DNA of 64,000 nucleotides from Xylanivirga thermophila (GCF_004138105.1 NZ_RXHQ01000008.1:43699-107698), one strand, 5' to 3'; positions 46,371 through 56,554 are shown, numbered from the stretch's first letter. Made by a program: numbers and translations. Notes: generated by a model from the letters alone, not told the origin.

Positions 46371-48725
46371 TTAATCTGGCAATTTCTCCCGCCAAAAATT
46401 TTTTATGCATCTATCTATATTTAATTCATTAACCCTCATATACGGAAACCACTCCTTGGGAAACAACCTTTGGTAACTCTGATATTTAAATCTATCATCT
46501 ATTAGAAGTATTATACCCTTATCCTCTTCAGATCTTATAAGCCTTCCAGCAGCCTGTAATACCTTATTCATACCAGGATACATATATGCATATGCATACC
46601 CTAGATTTTGACTTTCCTCAAAATACTCCCTTATTATATTTCTCTCCAGACATATCTGAGGTAAACCCACCCCAACTATTATTACACCAATCAATCTATC
46701 ATACTTAAGATCGATACCCTCTGAATATATACCACCTAAAACGCAAAAACCTATGCCGCTCTCTTCTGGATTAGGCCGGAAAAATTCTAAAAATTTTTCC
46801 CTCTCTTTCTCAGTCATCCCCGGCAGTTGGGCATAGGCATTTATCCCAGAATATCTCTCTATAAACACATCATATACAGCATCCATGTATTGATATGATG
46901 GAAAAAACACCATATAGTTACCTGCCTTTGCACTAATAACCGCCTTTATATAATCTGCTATCACCCCATAGCTTTGTTCCCTATCCCGATACCTTGTAGA
47001 TATGTTATCTGCAATAAGTATACGTCTATTATCGATACTAAAAGGAGAATCTAAGTATATGCCATAATCCTCTTCACTACCACCTAGTATATTTCTGTGA
47101 TAACCCATGGGCAACAGCGTAGCAGAGAAAAATACAGATGCCCTGCATTTTTTTAGTACCTCTCTTAATTGATATGACGGATCCAGACAGAACAATTTTA
47201 TCTTTACATCATCATCTGTCTTTTCTACATATGTAGTATACCTCTCATCATAAAGCTCCCATATCCTTGTAAAAGATACACAATCAAAATACAATTGGAG
47301 GAGCTTTTCATATACTTCACCATCTTTATGCTTTAAAAGATATTCCTCCGATAAATGCATAAATGTTTTTAACAAGGCATATATCTTTTCATGAGGCTCT
47401 TTTACTATAAAATATCCATTTTCCCCACACAACTTACCCATATCAAGCATGAACTTATTTATCTTGCCCAGTTCCTTTGATATTTTAGGCGATTCTTCCT
47501 TCATCATTCTCTTTAAATCAAGAAAAGGCCTTTTGTATAACTCCGCCGAAAACATCTCCCTGGATCTATCCACTAAGTTATGTGCTTCATCGATTAATAC
47601 GGTATAGTCGCCTCCCCTGTCCATAAAAAATCTCTTTAGATATACACTGGGATCAAAAACATAATTGTAGTCACATATTATAGCATCGGCCCATAACGTG
47701 AGATCGAGGGAAAATTCAAAAGGACATACTCTATGCTTTTTGGCATACTCCTCTATAATTTCCCTTGATAATTCATCCTCGTTTGAGAGTATATCATCTA
47801 TAGCAGCATTTACCCTATCAAAGTGACCACTTGCATATATACATTCTTCAGGTGTGCATATGGTTTCATCATTAAAGCAGATTTTCTCCTTTGCAGTTAG
47901 GATAATATATTTTAGTTTGAGACCCTTCTCTCTCATTATGGAAAAGGCATCCTGAGCCGCAGTCCTCGTTATAGTCTTTGCTGTTAGATAAAAGATCTTG
48001 GATGTATGACCCTCACCCATGGCCTTTATAGCTGGGAATATGGCTGAAATTGTCTTGCCAATCCCTGTAGGTGCCTGGGCAAATAATTTCTTCTCATTTT
48101 CAATTGTCTTGTATACAGCTACTGCCATCTCCCGCTGCCCTTTCCTATAATCTTCATAAGGAAATTTTAGATCTTTAATAGCTGCAATTTTTTCTACGTT
48201 CCAGTCAAATGTTTTTTTAGCCCATTTATAATATTCATCGGTAATGGTTTGGAAAAAAGTCTTTAGCTCGTCAAAGCTAAAACATTTGTCTATATATTTT
48301 ATCTCATCTAAATCCAGTTGATAATACGTAAGTCTAACATTTGTATCCTCAATATGATATTGCTCTGCATAAATATAGGCATAACATTTTGCTTGAGCCC
48401 AGTGTAGGGGATTGAAATGCTCATCTATCATCTCCAAGGGAGCCGTAGTAGTCTTGATCTCATCTATAATTACCATATCATTCTGATGAATAATCCCATC
48501 AGCCCGTCCTTCAACAGTCAACAGAAAATCTTTGTAGTTAACTGTATATTTTAGCACAACCTCTGACTCATATCCCTCTTTAAAAGACCTTTGTATCTTT
48601 TGGTGTATCCTTGTGCCTTCTACTGCCCTATTGCTACCTATAAAGCTAGAATCTATACTGCCTGAACGTAAGATAAATTCCACTAGATCGCGAACAGAAA
48701 TTTTTACTTCCATTTGATTATCCAT
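46371..48725 (-). CDS. Cas4-like PD-(D/E)XK nuclease fused to XPD/DinG-type Fe-S helicase
   Basis: 784 residues. N-terminal nuclease-like domain (about 30-165): GTRIHQKIQ, EGRADGIIHQND, VIIDEIKTT (the D...ExK core) and QAKCYAYIYAEQ (motif Q-x3-Y). Then a superfamily 2 helicase: Walker A AQAPTGIGKTISAI, DEAH box (VLIDEAHNLVD) and motif VI QAAGRLIRSEED. Between motifs Ia and II stand four cysteines (KICFNDETIC, EECIYA, RVCPFEF) in the arrangement of the XPD iron-sulfur cluster. It should unwind DNA 5' to 3' and may cut it, in repair. AGGTGG precedes the ATG. It is monocistronic, not next to CRISPR or defence genes. Confidence 0.88.
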   Translation of the reverse strand: MDNQMEVKISVRDLVEFILRSGSIDSSFIGSNRAVEGTRIHQKIQRSFKEGYESEVVLKYTVNYKDFLLTVEGRADGIIHQNDMVIIDEIKTTTAPLEMIDEHFNPLHWAQAKCYAYIYAEQYHIEDTNVRLTYYQLDLDEIKYIDKCFSFDELKTFFQTITDEYYKWAKKTFDWNVEKIAAIKDLKFPYEDYRKGQREMAVAVYKTIENEKKLFAQAPTGIGKTISAIFPAIKAMGEGHTSKIFYLTAKTITRTAAQDAFSIMREKGLKLKYIILTAKEKICFNDETICTPEECIYASGHFDRVNAAIDDILSNEDELSREIIEEYAKKHRVCPFEFSLDLTLWADAIICDYNYVFDPSVYLKRFFMDRGGDYTVLIDEAHNLVDRSREMFSAELYKRPFLDLKRMMKEESPKISKELGKINKFMLDMGKLCGENGYFIVKEPHEKIYALLKTFMHLSEEYLLKHKDGEVYEKLLQLYFDCVSFTRIWELYDERYTTYVEKTDDDVKIKLFCLDPSYQLREVLKKCRASVFFSATLLPMGYHRNILGGSEEDYGIYLDSPFSIDNRRILIADNISTRYRDREQSYGVIADYIKAVISAKAGNYMVFFPSYQYMDAVYDVFIERYSGINAYAQLPGMTEKEREKFLEFFRPNPEESGIGFCVLGGIYSEGIDLKYDRLIGVIIVGVGLPQICLERNIIREYFEESQNLGYAYAYMYPGMNKVLQAAGRLIRSEEDKGIILLIDDRFKYQSYQRLFPKEWFPYMRVNELNIDRCIKNFWREKLPD

Positions 48726-48788
48726 AGCAATCCACCTTTAGAGTGTTTTTTACATTTGTCTAAACATAATTATATCATATGAAACGCA

Positions 48789-48822
48789 TAAAAAAACCCC
48801 GTAGGATAAAGCCCTACGAGGA
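48789..48822 (-). terminator. Terminator after the UPF0210 gene
   Basis: On the minus strand CCTCGTAGG pairs with CCTACGGGG, followed by a run of seven T. It begins 9 bases after the stop codon. Confidence 0.85.
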
Positions 48823-48830
48823 TTTCTTTG

Positions 48831-50189
48831 TTAATTCTTGAAGCTGTGTATTGGAGCGGGGATCCTCCCGCCTCTATTAGCAAAATCACTGCTTGAAAAT
48901 CGACTCACTTCCATTACAGGCGCCCTGCCTAAAAGCCCACCGAACTCTACAGTATCTCCCGCCTTTTTGCCCGGCGCCGGGATGATCCTAACCGCCGTTG
49001 TCTTGCTATTTATCATACCTATAGCCGCTTCATCGGCAATAATTGCAGATATGGTAGTGGCGGGAGTATCGCCCGGTATTGCTATCATATCCAAGCCAAC
49101 TGAGCACACGCATGTCATGGCCTCCAGCTTTTCTATATTAAGTGAGCCATTGTTTACTGCTGCAATCATGCCTTCATCCTCACTTACCGGTATAAATGCA
49201 CCACTTAGTCCACCTACATGTGAAGATGCCATAATACCACCTTTTTTAACAGCATCGTTTAATAATGCAACTGCCGCAGTTGTCCCTGGAGCGCCACAGC
49301 TTTCTATACCCATCTCTTCAATTATTCGCGCAACACTATCACCTACATCCGGAGTAGGTGCAAGGGATAGATCCACAATCCCAAATGGCACGTTAAGTCT
49401 CTTTGATGCCTCATGGGCAACCAATTGCCCCATTCTGGTAATTTTAAATGCAGTCTTCTTTATGGTTTCAGACACTACATCAAAGCTCTCACCCTTTACA
49501 TTTTCAAGTGCCGCCTTTACAGTACCAGGACCGCTTATACCTACATTTATGACACATTCAGACTCACCTACACCATGAAATGCCCCTGCCATAAAAGGAT
49601 TATCTTCAACAGCATTTGCAAACACTACCAGCTTGGCGCATCCTAAGCCATCCTTATCTTTAGTAAGCCATGCAGTCTCCTTTATGATTTCACCCATCTT
49701 CTTTACGGCGTCCATATTTATACCAGATTTAGTAGTAGCTACATTGATAGATGAACATACCCTCTCAGTGGTACTAAGGGCTTCCGGTATGGACTCTATA
49801 AGCTTTATATCACCCTTTGTATAACCCTTGTGTACTAGGGCAGAATACCCACCAATGAAGTTTACCCCTACTTCCTTTGCCGCCTTATCAAGGGTCTGTG
49901 CAAACTTTACATAATCCTCCTCATCACTAGATTCTGCTATCATGGATATTGGAGTTACTGAGATCCTTTTATTTATTATGGGGATGCCATATTGAATGGA
50001 TATCTCTTCTCCCACCTTAACCAAATTCTCTGCATAATGGGTAATCTTATCGTAAATCTTCTGTCTTGCAATATTACCGTCACTATGGCAGCAATCACGA
50101 AGTGATATACCCATAGTGATGGTTCGTATATCCAACTTTTGTTTTTCTATCATCTGTACCGTTTCTAAGATTTCCAAAGAATTTATCAT
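48831..50189 (-). CDS. UPF0210 (DUF711, 'PFL family') protein
   Basis: 452 residues of a conserved family distantly related to the glycyl radical enzyme barrel but without a radical glycine motif. Landmarks are [67 protein letters not shown] and [20 protein letters not shown]. No activity is established. It follows the ACT-domain gene by 12 bases, an arrangement seen across Firmicutes and archaea, so the two products likely act together, with the ACT domain as regulator. Confidence 0.93.
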   Translation of the reverse strand: MINSLEILETVQMIEKQKLDIRTITMGISLRDCCHSDGNIARQKIYDKITHYAENLVKVGEEISIQYGIPIINKRISVTPISMIAESSDEEDYVKFAQTLDKAAKEVGVNFIGGYSALVHKGYTKGDIKLIESIPEALSTTERVCSSINVATTKSGINMDAVKKMGEIIKETAWLTKDKDGLGCAKLVVFANAVEDNPFMAGAFHGVGESECVINVGISGPGTVKAALENVKGESFDVVSETIKKTAFKITRMGQLVAHEASKRLNVPFGIVDLSLAPTPDVGDSVARIIEEMGIESCGAPGTTAAVALLNDAVKKGGIMASSHVGGLSGAFIPVSEDEGMIAAVNNGSLNIEKLEAMTCVCSVGLDMIAIPGDTPATTISAIIADEAAIGMINSKTTAVRIIPAPGKKAGDTVEFGGLLGRAPVMEVSRFSSSDFANRGGRIPAPIHSFKN

Positions 50190-50201
50190 CTAATACACCC
50201 C

Positions 50202-50471
50202 TTATATCCTATGCATGGATTTAAACACATCTTCATGTTGCGTCTTTATAGAAACACCCATCTGTTGCCCTATAACATCTAATTTTTCCTTCAATTCATC
50301 AAATGACAAATTCATATTGGACAGATCTATCAGCATCATCATTGTAAAGTATTCTTGCATTATAGTCTGGGTAATATCCAATATATTCACATCACATTCA
50401 GCCAAGGCGGTACTTACATTTGATATAATACCGACCTTATCTTTTCCTATAACCGTGACAATAGCCTTCAT
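50202..50471 (-). CDS. ACT domain protein (UPF0237)
   Basis: 89 residues, a single ACT domain: KAIVTVIGKDKVGIISNVSTALAECDVNILDI is the ligand-binding half and VSIKTQHEDVFKSMHRI the tail. ACT domains bind amino acids or other small ligands. It is the partner of the UPF0210 gene that follows. A GTAGTATGGC leader with a GGAGG site precedes the ATG. Confidence 0.93.
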   Translation of the reverse strand: MKAIVTVIGKDKVGIISNVSTALAECDVNILDITQTIMQEYFTMMMLIDLSNMNLSFDELKEKLDVIGQQMGVSIKTQHEDVFKSMHRI

Positions 50472-50638
50472 GCCATACTACCTCCATACTTTTATATTGT
50501 TTAGACATATATTCAGTAACATATATTTTATAAGTTATTTTATATTATAATGTAGAATAAAACAACTCCCATTCTATACTCCTCCAAGTGGGTGTAAGTT
50601 TGATACCAATATGATGCATATTAAAAATTCAAACTATT

Positions 50639-52519
50639 CTATACTGCCTTTTCTTCAATATCTGCCCCTATAAACTGGCTATTATAAAGCTCCGCATAAA
50701 AATCTCCCCTGTCCATGAGTTCCTCATGGGTGCCTTTTTCTATGATGCGGCCGTCATTCATGACCAGTATCATGTCTGCATTGCGTATTGTAGACAGTCT
50801 ATGGGCAATGACAAAACTGGTTCTCCCTTTCATAAGTTCTTCCATTGCCTTTTGTATGAGTAGCTCAGTCCTTGTATCAACGCTGCTAGTAGCCTCATCC
50901 AGTATAAGAATTTTAGGATCAGCAAGTAATGCACGAGCTATGGTCAAAAGCTGTTTTTGTCCTTGGGAGATATTTGAAGCCTCCTCATTGAGCATGGTTT
51001 CATATCCATCTGGAAGGGTTCTAATAAAATGATCCGCCTGAGCAAGTTTCGCTGCCGTAATGATCTCATAATCTGTGGCATCCTCCCGCCCATATGCTAT
51101 ATTATCCCTTATAGTGCCATTAAACAACCATGTATCCTGCAATACCATGCCAAATATGCTGCGAAGATTTCCACGTTTAAGTTCCCTTATATCCACCCCA
51201 TCTACAGTAATTTGACCCCCATCTATTTCATAAAAACGCATAAGGAGATTTACCAATGTAGTCTTACCTGCACCTGTAGGACCTACAATAGCGATGGTTT
51301 GACCAGGCTGTATATATATATTCATGTCCTCTATAAGCCTTTCGCCTTCATCATATCCAAACTGCACACCCTGAAACTGCACTCTGCCTTTAGCCTCTTC
51401 AATAACCCTTGCATCCTCAGGATCAGGTATTTCCTCTTCTTCATCCAGTAGTTCAAATACGCGTTCAGCCGATGCGATTGTAGACTGAATAACATTTGCA
51501 ATATCAGCAGTCTGTACTATAGGCTGCGTGAAATGCCTTGAATACTGTATAAAAGCCTGAATATCACCAATACTTACTGTATTTCTAGTAACAAATATAC
51601 CTCCAACTACTGAGACAAACACATATCCTATATTGTTTATAAAGTTCATAATCGGCATTATGATACCAGATATAAACTGCGCCTTCCAACTTGATTCATA
51701 AAGTCTTTCATTGATCTCGTTAAATTCCTCTATTGCCTTTTCTTCATGACCAAATGCCTTTATTATCTTATGCCCAGTATACATCTCCTCTATATGTCCA
51801 TTTATATCCCCTAGTGCTTCCTGCTGCCCTTTAAAATATCTCTGGGAGCGTGAGGCTATTCCCTTTGTTGCAATTATGCTAAGGGGCAGTGTTACAAAAC
51901 ATATAAGGGTCATTATAGGACTTATTGAAAGCATCATGGCTATTATACCTACAAGCGTTATTGCTGCTGAAATAAGCTGTGTAATACTCTGCTGCAGGGT
52001 AGCACTTATATTATCCACATCATTGGTTACCCGGCTTAAGATCTCCCCTGTGGTCTTTGAGTCAAAAAATTTTAGTGGAAGGCGGGAGAGCTTTAAGTTT
52101 ACCTCTTTTCGTAACTCATATACTAATTTCTGCGAAATTCCAGCCATGATAAATTGTTGAATATAGTTAAAAAGTGCACTTGCAATATATAATCCGGCTA
52201 AAATCACTAGTATCTTACCGATATAATTAAAATCTATCTTAGCATCTGCTACCCCTTGCATCCTAGCCTTTATACCTTCATAAAGCTTATCCGTAGTAAG
52301 ACCCATAACCTTTGGACTTATTATACTAAAGACTGTACTAAGAATAGCCATTATAAGCACTACTATCAGTTGTACCCTATAGGGCGATAAATACTTAACC
52401 AGTCTTTTAAGCGTCCCTTTAAAATCCTTCGCCTTTTCTATAGGCATACCCATTCTCGGTCCGCCCGGTCCCCTTCCTGTTCTCTTATTAGGCCTTGTTT
52501 TACTTTTATCTTCTCTCAT
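50639..52519 (-). CDS. ABC exporter half-transporter, catalytic-site subunit (second pair)
   Basis: 626 residues with a basic N-terminal tail (KTRPNKRTGRGPGGPRMG), six membrane segments and an ATPase domain. Walker A GPTGAGKTT and Walker B LILDEATSSVD are complete, but the signature is ISQGQ instead of LSGGQ. Its start overlaps the stop of the upstream subunit by 4 bases (translational coupling). With that subunit it forms one good and one degenerate ATP site. It resembles YfiB/YfiC and LmrC/LmrD-type multidrug exporters. Confidence 0.9.
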   Translation of the reverse strand: MREDKSKTRPNKRTGRGPGGPRMGMPIEKAKDFKGTLKRLVKYLSPYRVQLIVVLIMAILSTVFSIISPKVMGLTTDKLYEGIKARMQGVADAKIDFNYIGKILVILAGLYIASALFNYIQQFIMAGISQKLVYELRKEVNLKLSRLPLKFFDSKTTGEILSRVTNDVDNISATLQQSITQLISAAITLVGIIAMMLSISPIMTLICFVTLPLSIIATKGIASRSQRYFKGQQEALGDINGHIEEMYTGHKIIKAFGHEEKAIEEFNEINERLYESSWKAQFISGIIMPIMNFINNIGYVFVSVVGGIFVTRNTVSIGDIQAFIQYSRHFTQPIVQTADIANVIQSTIASAERVFELLDEEEEIPDPEDARVIEEAKGRVQFQGVQFGYDEGERLIEDMNIYIQPGQTIAIVGPTGAGKTTLVNLLMRFYEIDGGQITVDGVDIRELKRGNLRSIFGMVLQDTWLFNGTIRDNIAYGREDATDYEIITAAKLAQADHFIRTLPDGYETMLNEEASNISQGQKQLLTIARALLADPKILILDEATSSVDTRTELLIQKAMEELMKGRTSFVIAHRLSTIRNADMILVMNDGRIIEKGTHEELMDRGDFYAELYNSQFIGADIEEKAV

Positions 52520-54243
52520 GCTATCTCCTCCTCAGAAAGCTGGGAAGATACTATTTCCCTATATACTTCACATCCAGCTAAAAGTTCCTTATGTTTCCCT
52601 ATACCGACAATTCTACCCTCATCCAAAACGATGATTCTATCTGCATCCATTACAGTACTTACCCTTTGTGCAACAATGATTACAGTGGCATTTTTTGTTT
52701 CTTTTTTAAGTGCTTTACGAAGCCTTGCATCTGTCTTAAAATCGAGGGCAGAAAAGCTATCATCAAATATATATATCTCCGGTTTCCTAACTAAAGCCCT
52801 AGCAATGGATATACGCTGTTTTTGACCTCCGGAAACATTAGTCCCACCTTGGGCGATAAAGGAATCAAATCCTTTATCCATGTTTGATATAAAATCCGCC
52901 GCTTGAGCGATTTCCGCTGCATATCCTATCTCCTCATCAGTAGCATCTTCCTTGCCATATCTGATATTATCTGCAATAGTACCTGTAAAAAGAACCGCTT
53001 TTTGTGGCACAAAGCCAATCCTAGACCTTAACTCCTCCTGTGATAGATCCCTCACATCAATTCCATCGACTAAAATAGCGCCACTATCCACATCATAAAA
53101 ACGGGGTATAAGGTTTATAAGGGTAGACTTTCCCGAACCTGTACCTCCTATTATGGCAGTTGTTTCTCCTGGCTTTGCACTAAATGAGATATGTGTTAAG
53201 ACAGGTTTTTCTGCACCAGGATAGCTAAATGTCACATCTTTAAACTCAAGAAAACCTTTTTTATCACCTATAACACTCAAACTTTCTTTATCTTCAATAG
53301 TTGGAACCGTATCAAGTACTTCGTTTATCCTAGACGCAGAAGCAGATGCCCTTGGAAGCATTATAAACATCATAGAAAGCATTACCATTGAGAACATTAT
53401 CTGCATTACATATTGAATAAATGCCATCAAATCTCCCACCTGCATAATACCACTATCTATGTGCTTGCTTCCAAACCATATAACAGCAATTATTGTAAAG
53501 TTCAGTATGATATTTATAAGGGGCATCAATAATGTCATAATTCTATTTACTTTTATGCTAGTATCGGTAAGATCCTTATTTGCCGTATCAAAACGTTCTT
53601 CTTCATGACGCGTACGATCAAACGCCCTTATGACTCTGATACCTGTGAGCTGTTCCCGTAAAACAAGGTTTACCCGGTCTATCTTTTTCTGTATCATTTT
53701 GAACAATGGAAATCCTTTTTTCCCGACTATATATATAACTGCAAATAACACAGGCATTGAAAATAACATTATTATTGACAGCCTTGCATTTTTGGACAAG
53801 GCCATAATTATACCTCCAATACACATCATAGGTGCCCTCACCATCATACGTAGCATCATTATAGACACCTGCTGAACCTGTGTTATATCATTTGTAGTCC
53901 TAGTGATAAGTGAAGCAGTTCCTATACTGTCAAATTCCCTAAGTGAAAATTCCTCTACATGGGCAAATACTTTCCTACGAAGATCCCTGCCAAATCCCAT
54001 AGATGCCTTTGATGACAAAAGGCTGGCAAAAATCATGCTCACAGCTGAAAAAGCTGCCACAATAAGCATAATTCCACCGATCTTCATTATATAATTGGTA
54101 TCTCCTTTTACTATGCCATTATTTACAATCTTTGACATCATGTTTGGCAAATATAACTCTGACAACGCATTTATAAACGTAAATATCAAAACTCCAATGA
54201 CATATTTTATATATGGCTTTAAACCTTTGAATAATTTTCGCAT
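52516..54243 (-). CDS. ABC exporter half-transporter, degenerate-site subunit (second pair)
   Basis: 575 residues: six membrane segments, Walker A GGTGSGKST, signature VSGGQKQR, and Walker B IYIFDDSFSALD, in which aspartate replaces the catalytic glutamate. This is the same asymmetry as in the exporter at 2793-6426, although the two pairs are clearly divergent. It lies 20 bases behind a MarR gene. Its ribosome binding region GGGCGGGAG coincides with one copy of the recurrent octamer described among the findings. Confidence 0.9.
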   Translation of the reverse strand: MRKLFKGLKPYIKYVIGVLIFTFINALSELYLPNMMSKIVNNGIVKGDTNYIMKIGGIMLIVAAFSAVSMIFASLLSSKASMGFGRDLRRKVFAHVEEFSLREFDSIGTASLITRTTNDITQVQQVSIMMLRMMVRAPMMCIGGIIMALSKNARLSIIMLFSMPVLFAVIYIVGKKGFPLFKMIQKKIDRVNLVLREQLTGIRVIRAFDRTRHEEERFDTANKDLTDTSIKVNRIMTLLMPLINIILNFTIIAVIWFGSKHIDSGIMQVGDLMAFIQYVMQIMFSMVMLSMMFIMLPRASASASRINEVLDTVPTIEDKESLSVIGDKKGFLEFKDVTFSYPGAEKPVLTHISFSAKPGETTAIIGGTGSGKSTLINLIPRFYDVDSGAILVDGIDVRDLSQEELRSRIGFVPQKAVLFTGTIADNIRYGKEDATDEEIGYAAEIAQAADFISNMDKGFDSFIAQGGTNVSGGQKQRISIARALVRKPEIYIFDDSFSALDFKTDARLRKALKKETKNATVIIVAQRVSTVMDADRIIVLDEGRIVGIGKHKELLAGCEVYREIVSSQLSEEEIA

Positions 54244-54263
54244 TAAATTTCATCTCCCGCCCT

Positions 54264-54713
54264 TTATATATCTTTATCATCAATTGCCTTCATAAGGTTA
54301 TCCCTCATTTGCATCAATAATCTCCTCAATAACACCAGCTCTTCCATAGTAAAATTATCAAAACATTCAGATTTTATAATATCCATTAGCCTATTTACCT
54401 CTTCAAAAACCGTCCGCCCCTTTTCAGTAATATATACTCGTGAAATACGTTGATCCTCCATATCCACCCTTCGCTCTACCAATTCCGCCTTTTCCATCCT
54501 TTTTAACATTACAGTGATAGTAGAAGGCTTTAAGTTCAATTCTTCTGATAGCTCAGTTTGGCTTTGACCATCTTTTTTCGATAAAGCAAATAACATGGGA
54601 GGCTGGCCAGGATAAACCCCTATCTCATCTAGTAAGGTATGAGTGCGGTAGTAGTGCAAACGTATTACATCCATAAATATATGGTATAACGATTCATCCT
54701 CAAAAGGCTCCAT
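54264..54713 (-). CDS. MarR family transcriptional regulator (second module)
   Basis: 149 residues. Helix-turn-helix QSQTELSEELNLKPSTITVMLKRMEKAELVERR (about 50-82) and wing VDMEDQRISRVYITEKG. It heads an operon with two ABC exporter genes, so it is the likely drug-responsive repressor of them. GGAGGGAG precedes the ATG. The 18-bp dyad at 54730-54747 just upstream is the probable operator; it differs from the operator of the first MarR module, so cross-control is not expected. Confidence 0.9.
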   Translation of the reverse strand: MEPFEDESLYHIFMDVIRLHYYRTHTLLDEIGVYPGQPPMLFALSKKDGQSQTELSEELNLKPSTITVMLKRMEKAELVERRVDMEDQRISRVYITEKGRTVFEEVNRLMDIIKSECFDNFTMEELVLLRRLLMQMRDNLMKAIDDKDI

Positions 54714-54729
54714 CTATCTCCCTCCTAAC

Positions 54730-54747
54730 TATTTAGATGTCTAAATA
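54730..54747. promoter_or_regulatory. MarR operator candidate TATTTAGA-TG-TCTAAATA
   Basis: Perfect 8-bp arms, 17 bases before the MarR start codon. A related element, ATCTAAATAGAT, stands about 120 bases further upstream near 54865-54876. The size and AT-rich half-sites fit MarR-family operators. Confidence 0.6.
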
Positions 54748-54885
54748 TATTAGATATTTTAGCATCAATATATTTATCAGTCAATCCATTTTTAATGTTA
54801 AAAATCATATGTTACTAATTTTTTTGTGTATTAAATTTAAATAATATATTTATATTCTTTAGCCATCTAAATAGATACTTGTACT

Positions 54886-54923
54886 AATAAAAGCAGCCAC
54901 AAATCAAATAGATTTATGACTGC
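54886..54923 (-). terminator. Terminator after exonuclease III
   Basis: On the minus strand GCAGTCATAAATC pairs with GATTTGTGGCTGC (13 bp, two G-U) and TTTTATT follows. The G-U pairs fit only the minus-strand RNA. Confidence 0.75.
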
Positions 54924-54944
54924 CATCATTTAGCACTTAAATTT

Positions 54945-55697
54945 TTAATCTATTTCTAAAACAATAGGACAATGATCACTTCCCAATATATTAGAATGAA
55001 TCTGTGAATCAGTTAATCTATCTTTTAATCTTTCAGATATGATAAAATAGTCAATCCTCCATCCTACATTCCTATCCCTGGATTTTGCCATATATGACCA
55101 CCAAGTATATGCACCTTCTTTATCAGGATAAAAATATCGAAAAGTATCTATAAAACCTGAATTTAATAATGCTGTCATCTTCCCCCGTTCTTCATCGGTA
55201 AATCCTGCATTTTTCCTATTCGATTGCGGATTCTTTAAATCAATTTCTCTATGGGCCACATTAAGATCTCCACATAGGATTATGGGTTTTTTACTATCTA
55301 GATCTTTGAGATACTGTCTAAACATATCTTCCCATCTCATCCTGTAATCAAGTCTGGTAAGACCCCGCTGAGAATTAGGAGTATATGCAGTCACTAAATA
55401 AAAATCCTCAAACTCCAGTGTTATGACCCTTCCTTCCTGATCATGTTCTTCAATGCCCACTCCATACTTTACCGATAAGGGTTTTACTTTAGTAAATATT
55501 GCTGTTCCCGAATATCCCTTCTTGACTGCATAGTTCCAATACTGATTATATCCTTCCAGATCCAAATCTATTTGACCTTCCTGAAGCTTTATCTCCTGAA
55601 GGCAAAATATATCGGCATCTACCTCTGTAAAATATTCTAAAAAACCTTTATTAATACAGGCTCTAAGACCATTTACATTCCAAGAAACCAGTTTCAT
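54945..55697 (-). CDS. xth: Exodeoxyribonuclease III (AP endonuclease)
   Basis: 250 residues of the EEP nuclease fold. Cuts DNA at abasic sites and trims 3' ends in base excision repair. Motifs: MKLVSWNVNGLRACI, FCLQEIKLQEGQ (metal Glu), VTAYTPNSQRGLTRLDYR, ILCGDLNVAH (catalytic Asp and Asn), NVGWRIDYFIIS, and the final GSDHCPI with the catalytic His. Sixteen extra codons lie upstream in frame, but AGGGGG precedes the ATG at 55697. This is the ExoA-like (B. subtilis) type. Confidence 0.95.
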   Translation of the reverse strand: MKLVSWNVNGLRACINKGFLEYFTEVDADIFCLQEIKLQEGQIDLDLEGYNQYWNYAVKKGYSGTAIFTKVKPLSVKYGVGIEEHDQEGRVITLEFEDFYLVTAYTPNSQRGLTRLDYRMRWEDMFRQYLKDLDSKKPIILCGDLNVAHREIDLKNPQSNRKNAGFTDEERGKMTALLNSGFIDTFRYFYPDKEGAYTWWSYMAKSRDRNVGWRIDYFIISERLKDRLTDSQIHSNILGSDHCPIVLEID

Positions 55698-55785
55698 ATA
55701 ATAACCCCCTGCAAAATATATAATAGCTATATAATACCATACCATCTTTATTTATAAAAATGTAAATTTACGAGGGTATCAAAAC

Positions 55786-55825
55786 AAAAAGTCTTACATG
55801 GAAAATCTCCCATATAAGACTTTTT
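55786..55825 (-). terminator. Terminator after pflA
   Basis: A 16-bp stem (AAAAAGTCTTACATGG with CCATATAAGACTTTTT, one G-U) around an eight-base loop, with T runs on both strands. It begins 3 bases after the pflA stop. Confidence 0.83.
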
Positions 55826-55827
55826 AT

Positions 55828-56535
55828 CTAACTTACTTTTAATATATGTTCAAGCTTTTCTATCTTGTCCTTGCTCATCGGGCGTATGCCATCTAATCTA
55901 TATGGTATACCCATCTCCCTATATTTATTTACTCCAAGCACATGATAGGGAAGAAGTTCAACCTTCTTTACATTATTAAACCCCTTTATCATTTTCCTTA
56001 GTTTTTCTATATGCTCCTTGCTATCCGTAATCCCTGGTACAACCACATGCCTAATCCATATAGCCTTGTCCAGATTGTTTAAAGCATCTACAAAATTCCA
56101 AAAATCCCTGAAGCCTCTACCTGTAAGCCTCTCATATCCTTCGTCATTTACATGCTTTATATCCAATAGCACCAAATCTGTATATCTTAGTACTTCCTCA
56201 TATTGTCCATTGCCAAATCCCGCTGTATCGATGGCAGTATTAATACCATTCTCCTTGCACAATTTTAAAAATTCAACCAGGAATTCAGGCTGAAGAAGGG
56301 GCTCACCGCCCGAGCAGGTAATACCTCCTCCTGACCTTTCAAAATATGGTTTAAAGCGCAATACCTTTTTTAACAGTTCTTCTGCCGTAAATTCCCTCCC
56401 GCCATCTCTGCTCCATGTATCAGGGTTATGGCAATATGCACATCTTAGTCTACAACCTTGAAAAAATACTACAGATCTGATGCCAGGACCATCTGTAAGA
56501 CCCATAGTTTCTATAGAATGAATTTTTCCAGTCAT
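55828..56535 (-). CDS. pflA: Pyruvate formate-lyase activating enzyme (radical SAM)
   Basis: 235 residues. Installs the glycyl radical on PflB. The radical SAM cluster motif is CRLRCAYCHNPD (C-x3-C-x2-C, about residues 28-35), with the SAM-binding GGITCSGGEPLLQPEF and DTAGFG after it. The start MTGKIHSIETMGLTDGPGIR is family-typical and has GGAGG 7 bases upstream; an in-frame ATG at 56568 lies within pflB and is rejected. It follows pflB by 19 bases, so one transcript serves both. Confidence 0.95.
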   Translation of the reverse strand: MTGKIHSIETMGLTDGPGIRSVVFFQGCRLRCAYCHNPDTWSRDGGREFTAEELLKKVLRFKPYFERSGGGITCSGGEPLLQPEFLVEFLKLCKENGINTAIDTAGFGNGQYEEVLRYTDLVLLDIKHVNDEGYERLTGRGFRDFWNFVDALNNLDKAIWIRHVVVPGITDSKEHIEKLRKMIKGFNNVKKVELLPYHVLGVNKYREMGIPYRLDGIRPMSKDKIEKLEHILKVS

Positions 56536-56554
56536 AATAATGCCTCCCCATGGG

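Noticed and set aside
46371..48725. The helicase as a CRISPR-linked Cas3/Cas4 protein
   Set aside because: It has no HD domain and no cas genes or arrays nearby; the iron-sulfur cysteines and DEAH box place it with XPD/DinG.
48838..49578. A 246-codon plus-strand open frame
   Set aside because: It is the antisense of the clearly conserved UPF0210 gene and has no ribosome binding site or recognisable motif.
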